DNA of 64,000 bases from Bettongia penicillata ogilbyi (GCA_023548195.1 JAJHZJ010000221.1:2462001-2526000), one strand, 5' to 3'. Shown: positions 10,131 to 22,339, counted from the stretch's first letter. The notes: generated by a model from the sequence alone, not told the origin. Translations and numbers: made by a program.

Positions 10131-11400
10131 AGATAGTGTCCACATCAATGAGAACACAAATCCATCCAAATTTGTCTTGTTAGACAGGTGAGTAATGGGA
10201 TATTTTTTTTTCTCCTTAGGGATCAAGGATTTAAAATTTGCATGTTTGGGAATAAAGTTTAAGTACATGTGCTAGAGGTTAAGAATCAAGAAATCAGGTC
10301 ATTTTTGGCTTTCTTAGGTAATTATAAAACATTTCTAAAATGATTAAGGTGAGAACTGGAACTAATTTATTTTTATTCTTTACTAGGAATTTCTTGAAAT
10401 TAATCGATATTTGACAGACTTTATTATTTTTAAATAATAGATCTTACTTTATTGATATCTTTTGTTTTTAAATTCCTAGAATTTCCACTCTCTGGGTCCT
10501 TAGTATTAATAATGAAGATGAAAGTTTTGAAATTGCTGATAGTGAAAATAAACCTAAATGTATTTAAGTGAAATTGTGGTCAAATAAGTATATTATGATA
10601 ATTATGAGAGTTTCTGGGAATGAAAGTAAAATGTGAAATATAATCTGTTTCACTTATGAAGAGCATTATATGAATATTTAGGCATTATTAACATTTTTTT
10701 TTCCTAGTCTGGACCTGTGATGTTAGCATTTAGTGGGAACAAATGTCACTAATAGACTCATGGGTACTGCTCATTTTTTTCTGCCTGGATTTAGGAAATA
10801 TGTTTCTGATTGAGCAAATTTCCTCCAGATTGAAGTTGGGGAATGGGTTTTATGGAAGATCTGTCCTTTGTGCCAATGATGCCCCACGTTTTCCTAACTT
10901 TTTTTTTTTATCCTGTTCTCTTCTGACTCTGTGTTTGTCTAAGAAATTAACATATCCTTTGAGATCACCTCTGGAAATTTCTCAATGGAAGTTGTAGGAT
11001 TTAGAGCCAGGACATTTCAGTAAACCTTAGTTGTATGCATCAAAAGAAAAATATTCATTTGCACACATGGATAAACACATTTTTTGGATAATATGATTAT
11101 ACTGTAGAAATCTTGCATAAATGTTATTCATCTGAACACCTCCTGCGTCACCATGGTATTGTGTAAACACTTTTTGCTCAATAGAATGAATGTTTCCATG
11201 CTACAGTTTTCACCACTTTTTAGGAGCATTGGGGATTGCCATGCCAAGGACAATGCCAGACTTTAATATAAACAACACTACCCTGAGTGTTTTTAGCTAG
11301 AGATCAATTGTTCTATTTGGAAGTTAAATGTTTAGTCTTGAAGAAGGTTATGATCACTTGAGAAGCCAAATTTGAAAGCCTCTTGGGTCAGTTAGTCAGT
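10131..11400. other. Intron, no recognised feature
   Basis: No repeat or gene was recognised. AT-rich with several poly-T stretches (10,204-10,211, 10,903-10,911). The 84-codon + frame at 10,743-10,997 has no recognisable domain or flanking splice sites. Confidence 0.45.
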
Positions 11401-11401
11401 C

Positions 11402-12690
11402 AGCAAGCATTTATTGAGGGCCTACTATTTGCTAGGCACTATTCTAAATACTGAGTACATGTACAAAAGTAAAAGACAGCCCCTGCAATGGGGGATAGAA
11501 ATCTATCTTGCCGTGCAAGAAAATAGAGAGGATGGGAATGAGAGAAGGGAGGGGTATGATAGAAAGGAGGGCAGATTGGGAGAAGTGGTAATCAGAATGT
11601 GTGCTGTCTTGGGGTGGGCAGAGAGGAGAGATGGGAAGAAAATTTGGAGCTCAAACTTTTATGGAAGTGTCTACTGAAAACTAAAAATAAATGCATACAT
11701 AAGAAAAGAAAAAAAAGACAGCCTTTGCTCTCACTGAACTCAGTCTGATGAGGGAGACAGTATGCAAACAATTATGGTCAAATTAGTTATTTACACAATG
11801 AATTGGAGATAATTAACGGAGGAAAGTTGCTCCCATCAAAGTGAATCAGGAAAGGCTTCTTGCAGAAGGTCAGATTTTAGCTGAAACTTGAAGGAACCTG
11901 GGAAAGTTAGGAGGCAAAGATGAGGAGGGAAAGAGTTCTAGGCACGAGGGACAACAAGTAAAAATGCCCAGAGTCAGGACATGTGAGTGTATACTGTGAG
12001 AGGAACAGCAAGGAGGCCAGTGTCAGTAGATTACAGAGTATGTGGAGGCTGTAAGGAGTAAGAATGTTGAAAGGGTAGGAAAGGACCATGTTGTGGAGGA
12101 CCTTAAAAGCCAAACAGAAAGGTTTTTTTATATGATTCTGGAGCCAGTAGGAAGCCACTGGAACTGATTGAATTGGGAACAGTGAGTGTGTGTGTGTTTG
12201 TGAGATGGTCAAACTTGCAGTTTAGGAAAATAAGCTAGAGAGCTGAATGGAGGATCGTCTGGAGCAGAGAGGCTTGAGGCAGGAAAGCAACCAGGACATT
12301 GCAGTAGTCCAAGTGTGAGGTTATCAGGCCCTCCATTGGTGTAGTGGCAGTGCTCGGGGAAAGAAAAGGGTGTAGATGAGAAATGTGGCAAACGCAGAAA
12401 AGACCGTACTTGGCAACTACCTGATTGAATATGGGGAATGAGAGAGTGAGTAGGATAACACTTCGGTTGTGAGTCTGAGTAAGTGTAAGGATGGGGATAC
12501 CCTCGATAGCTATGGGGAAGTTAGGAAGAAGGGAGGGATAGGGAAGGAGCCAGTAGAGAGGGAGAGAGTAAAGATAAGTGTGAGAGTGGGGATGATAGAG
12601 AAAGTGGTTGGAGAAGATGGGAAGATGGGCAGGTGGGGGTTGGCCTTAGTCAGGAGAAGGGCTACCATTTCATATGACACAGGGATGTAG
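11402..12690 (-). mobile_element. Long LINE-2 copy, minus strand, split by an L1 3' end
   Basis: It starts with the antisense L2 terminus (AGCAAGCATTTATTGAGGGCC, GCTAGGCACTATTC). It continues through TGAGGGAGACAGTATGCAAAC, GTTGTGGAGGACCTTAAAAGCC, GAAGCCACTGGAACTGATTG and CATTGCAGTAGTCCAAGTG to GGATACCCTCGATAGC near 12,500. This is the regular order of the L2 3' half read backwards. The insertion at 11,482-11,712 interrupts it. Open frames on either strand here are not host genes. Confidence 0.85.
11482..11712 (+). mobile_element. 5'-truncated L1/HAL1 3' end, plus strand, inserted in L2
   Basis: The 231-bp insert carries the purine-rich L1/HAL1 3' UTR (GAGGGCAGATTGGGAGAAG, GAAAATTTGGAGCTCAAAC) and an A-rich end. 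The perfect 11-bp repeat AAAAGACAGCC at 11,471-11,481 and 11,713-11,723 is its target-site duplication. Removing the insert restores a continuous L2 alignment. Confidence 0.88.
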
Positions 12691-12734
12691 GAAATAGTAG
12701 CATAAGATATCTGGGTGACTCTCTTTCCTGTCTT

Positions 12735-13830
12735 TCAGTTCCTTTGCACTGGTCATCCCCTCTGCCTTGAATGTGCTTCTTCCTACTTTACCCTTTTTAT
12801 CCTGAAATCCCTCTCTTTTTCTAAATTTTCATTATTTTATTTATTTTCAGTGTTCTACAATCACTTCCATATATATTAGATTTCCCCCCACTCTCTTCTT
12901 CCCCCCTGCCCTCCCTATTCCCTCCCCAAGAGGGGGAGGTTTTACATATATATTCCTATTAAATACATTTTCACCTTAGTCATGTTGCATAGAAGAATTA
13001 AAATGAATGGGAGAAACCATAAAACAAAAAAAAAATCATAATACAAAAGAAAATGGTGTGCTTCATTCTGCAGTCCAATTCCATAGTTCTTTTTCTGGAT
13101 GTGGAAGGTGTTTTGCCTTGAGTCCATTGGGAAGTTTTTAGGTTTTTGCGTTGCTGTGAATTTTTCTATCAGAAAAATTCCTTGCACACTGTGGTTGTTG
13201 CAGGTTGTTCTCCTGGTTCTGCTCGTTTCACTCAGCATCAGTTCATATAAGTCCTTCCAGGCCTCTCTGAAGTCTTCCTGTTCTTCATTTCTTATAGCAT
13301 AATAGTATTGCATTACATTCATATACCACAACTTGTTCAGCCATTCCCCAGCTGATGGGCATCCCCTCGATTTCCAGTTCTTGGCCACCACAAAGAGAGC
13401 TGCTATAAATATTTTGGTACATTTGGGACCCTTTCCCATTTTTATGATCTCTTGGGGATACGGTCCTAGAAGTGATATTGCTGGGTCAAAGGATATGCAC
13501 ATTTTTGTCACCCTTTGGGCTTAGTTCCAAATTGCTCTCCAGAATGGTTGGATCAGCTCACAGCTCTTTCTTTAACACAGTTCAAACACCACTTCCTGCA
13601 TTGAAGCTTTTCCCAATCACTTCAAATGCTAGTGCCTTCAATCTCAAACTGCTTTGTATCTAATTTTATTAATTTGTACTTATTCCATTTTTCTTTATTT
13701 AATACATATTTATATATGTCCCAGGTATCTCCCACATTAGAATGTAACCTCACAAATATTTTATTCTTTGTATTTATATTCCTGGTGGCAGGCACATAGT
13801 AGACCCTTAATAAATGTTGATTGATTGATT
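12735..13830 (+). mobile_element. LINE-2 3' half, plus strand, split by L1
   Basis: The L2 sense sequence CCTTTGCACTGGTCATCCCC to AAATCCCTCTCTTTTTC (12,735-12,815) continues at about 13,556 with CAAACACCACTTCCTGCATTG. It ends at 13,830 with GGCACATAGTAGACCCTTAA, TAAATGTTGATTGATTGATTG, the canonical L2 terminus. Confidence 0.8.
12820..13555 (-). mobile_element. L1 3' end with ORF2 C-terminus, minus strand, inserted in L2
   Basis: On the minus strand the frame 13,511-12,942 (189 codons) encodes the C-terminal part of L1 ORF2p. It includes GEWLNKLWYMNVMQYYYAIR and EAWKDLYELMLSETS, the conserved cysteine-region neighbourhood ending in the 3' UTR. The + strand shows the antisense 3' end TTTCATTATTTTATTTATTTTC at 12,825. 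It is 5'-truncated like most L1 copies and lacks endonuclease and reverse transcriptase, so it is not autonomous. Similar CTCTTT motifs on both sides may be the target duplication. Confidence 0.88.
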
Positions 13831-13840
13831 GTATTTTTTC

Positions 13841-13910
13841 AGGTGATACCTCAGAGTTGTTTTGATCTGCATTTTTCTGGTTATTAGTTATTTGAAGACT
13901 AATTGATAAT
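13841..13910 (-). mobile_element. Short L1 ORF2 fragment, minus strand
   Basis: AGGTGATACCTCAGAGTTGT followed by TTTGATCTGCATTTTTCTGG is the antisense of the L1 ORF2 C-terminal region. It lies just 3' of the L2 terminus and may be a separate old copy. Confidence 0.5.
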
Positions 13911-14770
13911 CTGTATAAATGAGGAGGTAGGCATATAGGTAGGAAGTTGTTTACATTTTTAGGTGTTTTTTTTTTAAATTAAGACCTGCGAATTTCCACA
14001 TGCTTTTGGTATCTTTCTGTCCTTCTGTGAATTGATTCCTCGAAGGCTTCATGATTATGTCATCTCCCAGGATGCCTGTACACTTGATCCAATCCATCTG
14101 CTTTTCCTATCTGATTTCTTTAATGCCATTTCTACTTTCTCTATAAGCACATCTGGGACTGTAGTATTAGAATCCAAATGTGGTCATTCTTTTTTCATCA
14201 GTGGTGAAACTATTTTATTACCTTTTTTTAAGGTCTTTCCCATTTTTTATTCTTTGTTCTTCCATTTTCTTGAAATGTCCTCAGAATGACTTTGCTTGTT
14301 TAGGTTTCTTGCTATACTTTACTTAAATTGGTTAAATGCTCTACTGCTTATTTTCACTTTATGAGGCAGTAGGGTTCATCATCTTCCAACATCCTTCTTC
14401 CTAACATTTTTATAAACAATTATATTTTGCTTGCCTTTGGCCACTACCTTTCATTTATTGACAAATAAGTCAAGTGTTTGCTCATATGCTTTTTAAGTTC
14501 TTTTGGTCTCATTATAGCAATTTATTTTATTAAATTTCTGCGTGTAATTATAGTCAGCATTGTGTCATTTTTTTCTTTCTGTTTTCCATTTTTATTTATC
14601 AGTTGCTTGTTTAAATAGTTCAGGATTGAATTGTTTAGATTGCAAACTGTATATATTTTCTGATTATTCTTCTACCTTTTTTTTTTTTTTGCTAATCTTG
14701 ATCTTTGCTCTGACAGTTCAGTGGTTTTCATCAATAGGCTGATTTAGTCATCACTTCTACATTAACTTTT
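13911..14770. other. T-rich intron, unclassified
   Basis: No family was recognised. The base composition (T-rich + strand, short degenerate minus-strand frames) suggests an old minus-strand LINE, but no diagnostic motif was seen. Confidence 0.35.
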
Positions 14771-14780
14771 GATGTTTTAC

Positions 14781-14900
14781 AGAACCAATTCTTTTATTAA
14801 ACAAATTTGTTCTGTGAAGTTTGGATTCAATCAGAGGACTGTACTTGAGGACCTAGAGAGCCACATGTGGCCTTGAGGTCACAGGTTCCCCATCCTGTTC
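14781..14900 (-). mobile_element. Right half of an hAT-type MITE
   Basis: AACAAATTTGTTCTGTGAAG, GACTGTACTTGAGGACCTAG, CCACATGTGGCCTTGAGGTC and CAGGTTCCCCATCCTG match one arm of a palindromic marsupial MITE. The opposite arm is present separately at 57,807-57,917. Confidence 0.6.
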
Positions 14901-14904
14901 TAGA

Positions 14905-16210
14905 ATGCTTGCTGTATATTCATCTAACTGTTTATTGAAAAAAGGTAAAAGTGTGAGGCTTCTGCATGCTTTCTAAGTCTTTGACTTTTCTCATTCCTTC
15001 TTTCCAGTCTGTTCTTTCTGGTATGCTTTTTTATCATGCTCATCTCTTCTGATCTTTAAATTGAAGTTCCTGCATGTCAAGGTGCATGCTGATTTATTTT
15101 GGAAGGTGTTACTGAATTCTTCATAGACTTTCTCTACCTTTTTAATCATTGTTGGTACCTAAGCTAGTTATTTTCAAAGATCCCTGTGAAAAAAATCTTT
15201 TTTCTTGTTGTTAGGTGTATGATAAAACTATCTCTGTTGAGTTCTTTCTTTGCTACTCTTTGTAATAGCAACATCCAGAGAGTCTTCAGCTCCTTTCTTT
15301 GCCATTCTATCCTGTTAATCTCTGCTCTTCTGGTTTTTTTAAAATAGTATTAATGCCAAGTTTTCATTTAGCTGAAGTTTCGTTCTTCTGGCTTTATTTA
15401 TTGTGAGAACCTCTAATTGACATGATTTAGTTCCTCTAAAAATATGTCCATTTGGTTACTTGAAAAGAAACCAACATTTAGGGTACCAACAGAAACTGTG
15501 GGATTCTTCCTTCCTTTTTTCCGTTTTCTGCTGTGTTGTCACTCACTGTCATTTTGTACTTTGTTTTATGGGTTATTGTGGCCAAAGAATTCATCACTAA
15601 GTGGCCAGCCATCTGATGATGAGCCATTTCAATATGATGTTAGAGGAAATAAAAGAAGGCCACCAGCTTGTTTTGTGAACTCTCTGTGGCACCCTTAAGA
15701 AAGCACATGGATATATACTACACAGGATGAATGGTCTTGACTGCAATCTGAATTGATAGGGGGAACATGCATGTGGTTGAGATAACAGATTCATTTGAAT
15801 ATTTAGATTAATAGTTCAAATCTTCTCTTGAGAACTGTTTGCTCAGAAGGACTTAGCATTCTTTTGATCATATACCCAGGGCAAGAGATATTTGGTTATC
15901 TTTAATTGCAGTGTTTATGATAAGTTATTTTCCAAAAGTTCACAATGAATGTGTAATTGTAACTTGTATGCTGACTTTGACTATTCCCCATCAGATTTGA
16001 TTCTTAATCTTATAAGTTTGTGTCAATTCCCTAAAGATTCGGGATGTTAAATTTATCAGATGTTTGTGCAGATATTTACTACTCCTCATCTTTAGTTCTG
16101 ATTGTATTTTCATTTATTTGTACTAAAACTTTTTATGTATTTTTATGTATATATTTTATATATTTTAAATATATATTTTATATATTTTTTTGTATACATA
16201 TTTGGTGTAC
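14905..16210. other. T-rich intron, unclassified
   Basis: Nothing diagnostic was recognised. An AT-rich stretch with TATATATTTT repeats lies at 16,135-16,200, just before the RTE element. Confidence 0.4.
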
Positions 16211-16214
16211 AGCA

Positions 16215-18495
16215 CTGCATTTGCTCATCTGGATCAGAACACTCACAAACACCAAGACTGTTTTGATGAAAATGATGGGGAAAGGAAATTCAGAAGCTGC
16301 TAAATGAAAAATGAGAACTTCACAGGATTTACCAGCAGGATAGTTCCTCCACTTCTAACAAGGCAGCATGCAGTTCCATCAAAAGCAAAGTACAAGCAAA
16401 GCTTAGAGAGATGCAAGATTCCTGACTCAGTAAGAAGGCAGATGAAATTCAGTTTTATGCTGATAGTAACAATCCAAAGCACTTTTATGATTCCCTGAAA
16501 GCTATTTATGGACCAGAAACCTATGGTATTTCACAAATACTCAGTGCTGGTGGTGCCACATTGATTAGCGATAAGGACGTGATCCTAGAGAAATGGGCTG
16601 AACATGTCCATAGTGTTCTCAATAGACCATCATCAATCAATGCTGAGGCCATTGACTGTTTACCATAGGTTGAAGTCAATTCCTCCTTAACTGAACTTCC
16701 AACAGAAGAAGAGGTTTTGAGGGCCATTAGGCTCCTTTCATGTGACAAAGCACCTGGTGCTGATTCTATTCCAGCTGAGATTTATAAGGTAGGGGGACTA
16801 TTGCTCATACAAAAGTTGACTGAAATTTTCTAGGTTATATGGCAAGAAGAGAATATCCCCCAGGAGTCCATTTTCCATCTCTATAAGGGTAAAGGGAATA
16901 GGTTGTCCTGCAACAATCACAGGGGGAGCTCTCTCTTAGTCATTTCTGGCAAGATTCTTGCTAGAGACCTCCTTAATAGGCTGATCCTTCATCTGGAAGA
17001 TGGTCATATACCTAAGAGCCAGTGTGGCTTCACAAAGGGTGAAGGAACAGTCAATATGGTGTTTGCTGCTGGACAACTACTGGAGAAACTCCAGGAGCAG
17101 AACAGAGGTCTGTACACAACATTTGTAGATCTGACCAAGGTCTTTGACACTGTTAGTCATGAGTACTTATGGAAAATTATGTCAAAATTTGGTTGCCTGG
17201 AGAAGTTTATCAACATTGTACGTCAGTTTCATGATGGCATATTTGCCCGGGTTCTGGATAATGGACAAAGCTCTCATGCCTTTCCAGTCACCGATTGAGT
17301 GAAACAGGATTGTGTTCTTGCTCCCATGCTTTTCAGCATGATGTTTTCAGCCATGTTGACAAATACTTTCAATGAGGATGAACACAGCATCAAGGTCAAC
17401 TACCGTACTGATGGTAAGTTCTTTAATTTGCAAAGACTATAAGCCAAGACCAAAATGGAGGGAGTGTTGATGCATGATTTTCTGTTTGTAGATCCTTCTG
17501 CACTCAGTGCAGCCTCTGAAGTCGAGATGCAACAAAGTATGGCTCAGTTGTCTGCTGCTTGTGCTAATTTTGGTCTAATAATTAACACCAAAAAAACACA
17601 GGTGCTCCATCAGCCACCACCATATCATCCATATGTGGAACCATCAATTAAAACAAATGGAGAAGTTTTGAATACTGTGAATAAGTTCCCTTACGTTGGT
17701 AGTGTACTTTGCAGGCATGTACACATTGACAATTAGGTTGATGCACACCTTGCCAGAGCTAGCTCAGTGTTTGGGAGGCTCCAAAGAAAAGTTTGGGAGA
17801 GAAGAGGTATTAGACTGACTAACAAATTGAAGGTCTACAGAGCTGTTGTGCTGACCTCATTGTTGTATGCCTGTGAAACATGAACAGTCTACCAGCGCCA
17901 TGCCAGAAAACTGAATTGTTTCCATTTGAACTGTCTTAGGAAGATTCTGAGGATCACCTGGCAGGATAAGGTATCAGATACTGAAGTCCTTGCTTGAGCT
18001 GAACTGCCAAGTATTCAAACTATGCTTGAGAGAGCGCAACTCCGATGGGCTGGTCACATTGTTTGAATGCTAACTGTACACTTGCCAAAAAGACTATTTA
18101 ATGGAGAACTTACATGGAGCAGACGATCACATGGTGACCGGAAGAAACAATACAAGGACACTCTCAGGGTCTCTCTCAAGAACTTTGGATTTGATTGTGC
18201 AACATGGGAGGCATTGGCACAGGACCACTCAGCATAGTGTGCCCACATAAGAAAAGGTACTGTGTGCTCTTTGAGCAAAGCAAAATTGAGACAGCATAAA
18301 GGAAATGCAGGATGCACAAATTTTGGATATTCAACCCAAATATTCATACGGACTATCTGTGCCCAACTGGTGGTAGAGCATTCTGGGCTTGTATTAGTCT
18401 GATCAGCTACAATTGGACACACTGAAATTTCACTTTAAGGTGATGTCATTTTGGACCTCTTCGAAGATGAAGGACAACAACCCACAAACCAGTAT
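16215..18495 (+). mobile_element. RTE-clade LINE, 5'-truncated, plus strand
   Basis: The element lacks the apurinic endonuclease domain and starts upstream of the reverse transcriptase. Decayed coding sequence can be followed through the RT: KAPGADSIPAEIY near 16,750, CGF.KG near 17,020, FVDLTKVFDTVSH at about 17,122, and the thumb and C-terminal region with RGIRLTNKLKVYRAVVL near 17,800. The 3' end is GGTGATGTCATTTTGG and CTTCGAAGATGAAGGACAAC, the RTE terminus found in marsupials. There are many in-frame stops. RTE elements are thought to mobilise the MAR1-like SINEs found in this window. Confidence 0.85.
16903..17736 (+). pseudogene. RTE reverse transcriptase remnant, catalytically dead
   Basis: The frame 16,903-17,298 (131 codons) holds RT motif A, FVDLTKVFDTVSH, with its catalytic aspartate in FVDL. 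It ends in a stop where GVKQG (motif B) should follow. The next open piece, 17,455-17,736, holds the motif C region, where the expected [FY]-x-D-D box reads FVDPSAL. The second catalytic aspartate is therefore replaced by proline. Together with the stops this shows an inactive fossil. It is an internal part of the RTE element. Confidence 0.8.
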
Positions 18496-18598
18496 ATTTT
18501 GTTTTTGAGAATATTGTCTATTTAGCGTATAGTTACAAATGCTCCCCTATCTAGTTTTGAGAGGTACCAACTCTGCCTTTTAGGTGATACTAATCCAT

Positions 18599-18832
18599 AT
18601 AGCAGCTAGATGGCACAGTGGAAAGAGCCCTGGGCCTGGAGTCAAGAAAACTTGTCTTCAAATCTGGCCTCAGACATTTATTAGCTGTGTGATCCTGGGC
18701 AAGTCATTTAACCCTGTTTGCCTCAGTTTTCTCATCTGTAAAATGGGCTAGAAAAGAAAATGGCAAACCACTCCAGTATCTTTGTCAAGAACTTCCCAAA
18801 TGAGGTCGTGACGAATTGGTCATGATGAACAA
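18599..18832 (+). mobile_element. MAR1-like CORE-SINE, plus strand
   Basis: tRNA-like head AGCAGCTAGATGGCACAGTG, CORE CTGTGTGATCCTGGGCAAGT, then AAATGGCAAACCACTCCAGT and an RTE-like tail. The flanking AATCCAT at 18,592-18,598 and 18,833-18,839 is a likely 7-bp target-site duplication. Confidence 0.85.
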
Positions 18833-18934
18833 AATCCATCTATCAGGGTATGTTATTTGTGAATGGTTTTAGTTGCCCAGACATACAGAAAGCAGGGCAG
18901 CCCTATTTTGTTGATCTGTAGTGTTTTCTGTTAC

Positions 18935-19020
18935 TAAATAACATCTATAAACATTAACTGTAAAGCACTAAGCACTAGGTCTGGCATGTAGTAGGTGCTT
19001 AATAATGCTTTTTCTCTTCC
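18935..19020 (+). mobile_element. MIR/THER1 3'-tail fragment, plus strand
   Basis: CTGTAAAGCACTAAGCACTAGG and TGGCATGTAGTAGGTGCTTAATAATG form the L2-like 3' end of a MIR/THER1 SINE, followed by TCTTCC-rich sequence. Confidence 0.5.
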
Positions 19021-20150
19021 CCTTCACCCTTTTATACACTTTGGCTTGATGCTACTTGCTGTTTTGTTGGTAAAAGCATGTAGTTCATCAGACAGTTCTG
19101 ATGGTGCCGCTCTTTTATAGCCTCACTGTCAAGCAGCCACAGTTGGATGCTCTTATTTATGTGGGATGGCTTTCTTTTTCTTAGTTTGAGCTTTAGAAAT
19201 GAACTGTCATGATATGTGAGCAGGAAAAAGGAAAAGGAACAGGGCCACACACACATTTCAGTCACTCGACAACATGTGTGTTTGTTTTGTGTTGTAAGTC
19301 ACCAAAACATTCTGTGATGTTTTATCCTCAGCTGTTCTTTATAACCAAACATCAATTATTTGCTGAATGTAAAGCCCAGGGATAGCTTCATGTAGACTTA
19401 TGTCTAAATTCTAAGCGGCCAAAAGAGAGCAGAATAGTTTTGAACCATTGTAATCTACTTAATCTGCCAACACCTTCACATAAACCAGTCAAGAAAGCAA
19501 AGGATTAACAGCTTTTATTGTTTGATTTTTCACAGCAACACACTGATTAGATCAAGAGTCCCAAACTTAGTAACAAATCTTTTTAACTAGCATCTCAAAA
19601 AGCTAACAACACCAAAATATTTAGTGGGATTGTCCTGCTCTTTTTGTTCTTTGGTAGTGGTACATTAGAATTTTTGGATCTCAAAAGAGGGAAGAGTGAT
19701 TTTGTAAAGCTTAGATGTCTTCCATATTCTGATGTTTGGCCATGTTTGGGAAGAGATTAGAAAGTGATGAATTTATTAGTTTCAGTAGCTGCTGAATTAG
19801 CTAATGAGATGACTCTAGGGAAGAAAAAAATTCCTTGTTGCAAAAGACAGAAACTGTGGATTTTGTTCTTTGTGGATATTTGTTTTGCAGATTGCTATGT
19901 AAAATTTTATGCTCTTCATTCTTATTTTCACAAATGAAAACAAGAAATCTTAAGTTTCTGAGTACTTCAGTAGAAAGAGAGATCAATAGAAATAAAGTAG
20001 TAGGCAGCATTGAGCTCAATAGTTAAGTATTGTAAATGTGATTAAGGCTCAGAACTTAACAATACCTTGGAATACCAAGGAAATTTTTGCATCAGATGAT
20101 GAGACTGGTCCTTCTACTGTTAAGTGATTGTTAGCTTCACAGATGACTAA
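19021..20150. other. Intron, no recognised feature
   Basis: No repeat or gene was recognised. The 72- and 77-codon minus-strand frames here lack conserved motifs. Confidence 0.45.
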
Positions 20151-20159
20151 AGTGGATCA

Positions 20160-21830
20160 TGACATTACCTAAGTAAACTGTGACAATTCCAGGAGTTTAA
20201 CATCTGAGCAGTTGTAGTTCATCTGTGTCATGTGAAAGAAGTTTCTTACTCATCTCTATTGTCACTCTGTCACTGTTGCTTTCCGTGGCTGCTGCGGTTC
20301 TGTTGTTTTCAGTTCTAGATTTCTTTCTAAAAATGTTTAAGACCCCTCTTTGGTATTGAACAGCTGTCTTTTTCCACTAACAGATAAGCTCAGATTTTCA
20401 GGGTGGGTCCCCCTGGGCTGCATCCCCAAAGTCCATTACTCTTTGGAACATATTCTTCAGATTCTTCCTACATTTTTTGGTGGGTGCAGAATAGTTGAGT
20501 GTTGTTAGAATTTCCTTCGTTTTGTATTTCAAAGTCTCTCAATTGCTTCTGAATTGAATTTTAACTTTGACAGTGTCTTTTTTTTTTCTGGAGACATCTA
20601 TGAATTTGAAAAAAATAAAAAAAAAACCTTGTATTTCATTTTCTGTGTTCAGAAATTCTGCACAGTTCTCTTATATTATTTTATGCATTATAATTTAAGG
20701 GTTTTTGGTTCCATTTTATTCTTCTGGGAGATTTATGATGCTTAGGTTATCTATGCATCCTATCTTTTGAGTTTATTTTGTTTTTCTTGCATAGTGAGCA
20801 TAAATTTTTTAATGCCCCTACCGCCCCCACCCCATTTTTGCTTCTTTCTTCTAGATTGGGCTTCACTACTGTACATTTCCATTCCTAATCTGTTGTTCCC
20901 TCTTCTGTTTCTTTGGTGAGACTTGCCATTGCAGATTCCTGCTTTTACTGTTCTGCCTATTATTTTTGCTGTGCAGAACATAAATTCTGCTCTCATAATT
21001 TTCATTTCCCTTTTGAATTACTCGGGAACAGCATATTGTGGTTCCATGTTCATGTTCAAATTCCACAACTGCTCTGTCTCAAGTTTGAGATCGTTTTTCT
21101 TTGTTTTGTAGCATTTATTCATAGATACCTGAACCTATTTACTAGATCTGGAGCCATATTTTCTTCTGTTGTTAACGTTTTCCTGTTGATTTGTTGGCTT
21201 ATGCTCAGGGTCTTTGAGTTTTCTTTTTTTCAGGGATTTTTGATAATTTCAGGTTTTTTTCCCTTCCTGATTTCCCCATTGACTTTGTCCCCTCAAATCA
21301 TGATTTCCCTAGGGGCTGGATCTAAAAGCATTTCAGCTGCCTCCCCAGTGGCAGTTCGGCATTTGTAATGCTACAGGGTTGTGGTCCCCAGGATGCTTTT
21401 TAATCCTGAAGGACCGTGGTCTTGTGGCTGTCTTGTCATATGCCTACAACAAACTTCTTCCCCTCCCCCCAAATAAAATTCTGAAGCCTGGAGCCAGTGT
21501 CTTCACCATACTGGAATGAGAGATGGAAGGTGTGAGGCCAGGCATGGGGTTTGTTGTAAGCCCTTGTTGTATTTTAGGGTTTGCTAGTGTAGCCTCCCTG
21601 CCTGTAGTGTGAGAAGTGGGGGAAGGATACTGTGAGCTCATGTTTAGTGAGGGTCAGTTTATGGATTTGTTTATTTTTTTAAAACCATCTTTTGGGTGCT
21701 GGGCATCCTTAAACCATTGGGACAGTTAGTGTTGCTTTATCTTTGGTGCATAATTTCTGTTTTGGAGAGATTTGAGAGGTTGCAGGGATCAGAGAAAATG
21801 TCTAGTCCTTCATCTTGTTGCCCACATAAC
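20160..21830 (-). mobile_element. Probable L1-type 5' UTR and ORF1 remnant, minus strand
   Basis: The + strand has a T-rich part with TTCTGGGAGATTTATGATGCTTAGG (antisense of a coiled-coil ORF1-like region). It then becomes GC-richer (21,300-21,830) and ends with CTTCATCTTGTTGCCC, the antisense of an L1-like start. The layout resembles the 5' part of a marsupial L1 different from the HAL1 copies. No intact frame remains; an LTR element cannot be excluded. Confidence 0.4.
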
Positions 21831-22057
21831 TTGGAAGTCTCATCATTGTGATATGACAGGGCCATATCTTGAAGTAGAGGATGTGTGAAAACTTTACAGT
21901 GCCTCAGATCATGTGTCCAATCCTATCTGCTACCTGTGTTATTGGGAAGAATGTGAATTATACAGTGTTGCTGAGTCAGTGAAACTTATTCCTGCTGATG
22001 ATACAATCCTGTTAAATTCAAATATTCATAAAGGACTTATTCCATGGAAGATGGGAT

Positions 22058-22250
22058 GTGTCTTAGCATAGTGGGAAATTCTCCAGCCTTGGAATTAGGA
22101 AGACCTGGATTCAGATCCTGCCTCTCATAGCTACTGTGTGGTCATGGGCGAATCACATAAACTTATAAGTTACAGAGGTTTATCAGTCTACAGAGATGAA
22201 AAGAATTTCTACAGTAGGAGTTTCCCACACTTAGAAAATCACAGCTGTGG
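22058..22250 (+). mobile_element. CORE-SINE (WSINE1/MIR-like), plus strand
   Basis: It shows AGCATAGTGGGAAATTCTCC, GGAAGACCTGGATTCAGATC, CTGTGTGGTCATGGGCGAATC, and then TATAAGTTACAGAGG and AGGAGTTTCCCACACTTAG. The last two are characteristic of the 3' part of a marsupial CORE-SINE distinct from MAR1. Confidence 0.65.
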
Positions 22251-22339
22251 GCATGCCTTTCCAGCTTCTCATCCCTCGTCAAAATATCAAAGACAAAATC
22301 AAGGGCTGCTTTTCCTGTCCTTGCCCCTTCTCTACTCCG

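Noticed and set aside
10480..10580. Possible exon after AATTCCTAG near 10,480
   Set aside because: Stops occur in all frames soon after the acceptor-like site, and there is no similarity to WDR70.
12942..13511. 189-codon minus-strand frame as a possible host gene
   Set aside because: It is the L1 ORF2 C-terminus plus 3' UTR within an L1 insertion.
18599..18680. tRNA-like sequence as a tRNA gene
   Set aside because: It is the tRNA-derived head of a CORE-SINE. The same head appears in five other copies, followed by the CORE and RTE-like tail, without an intact cloverleaf.
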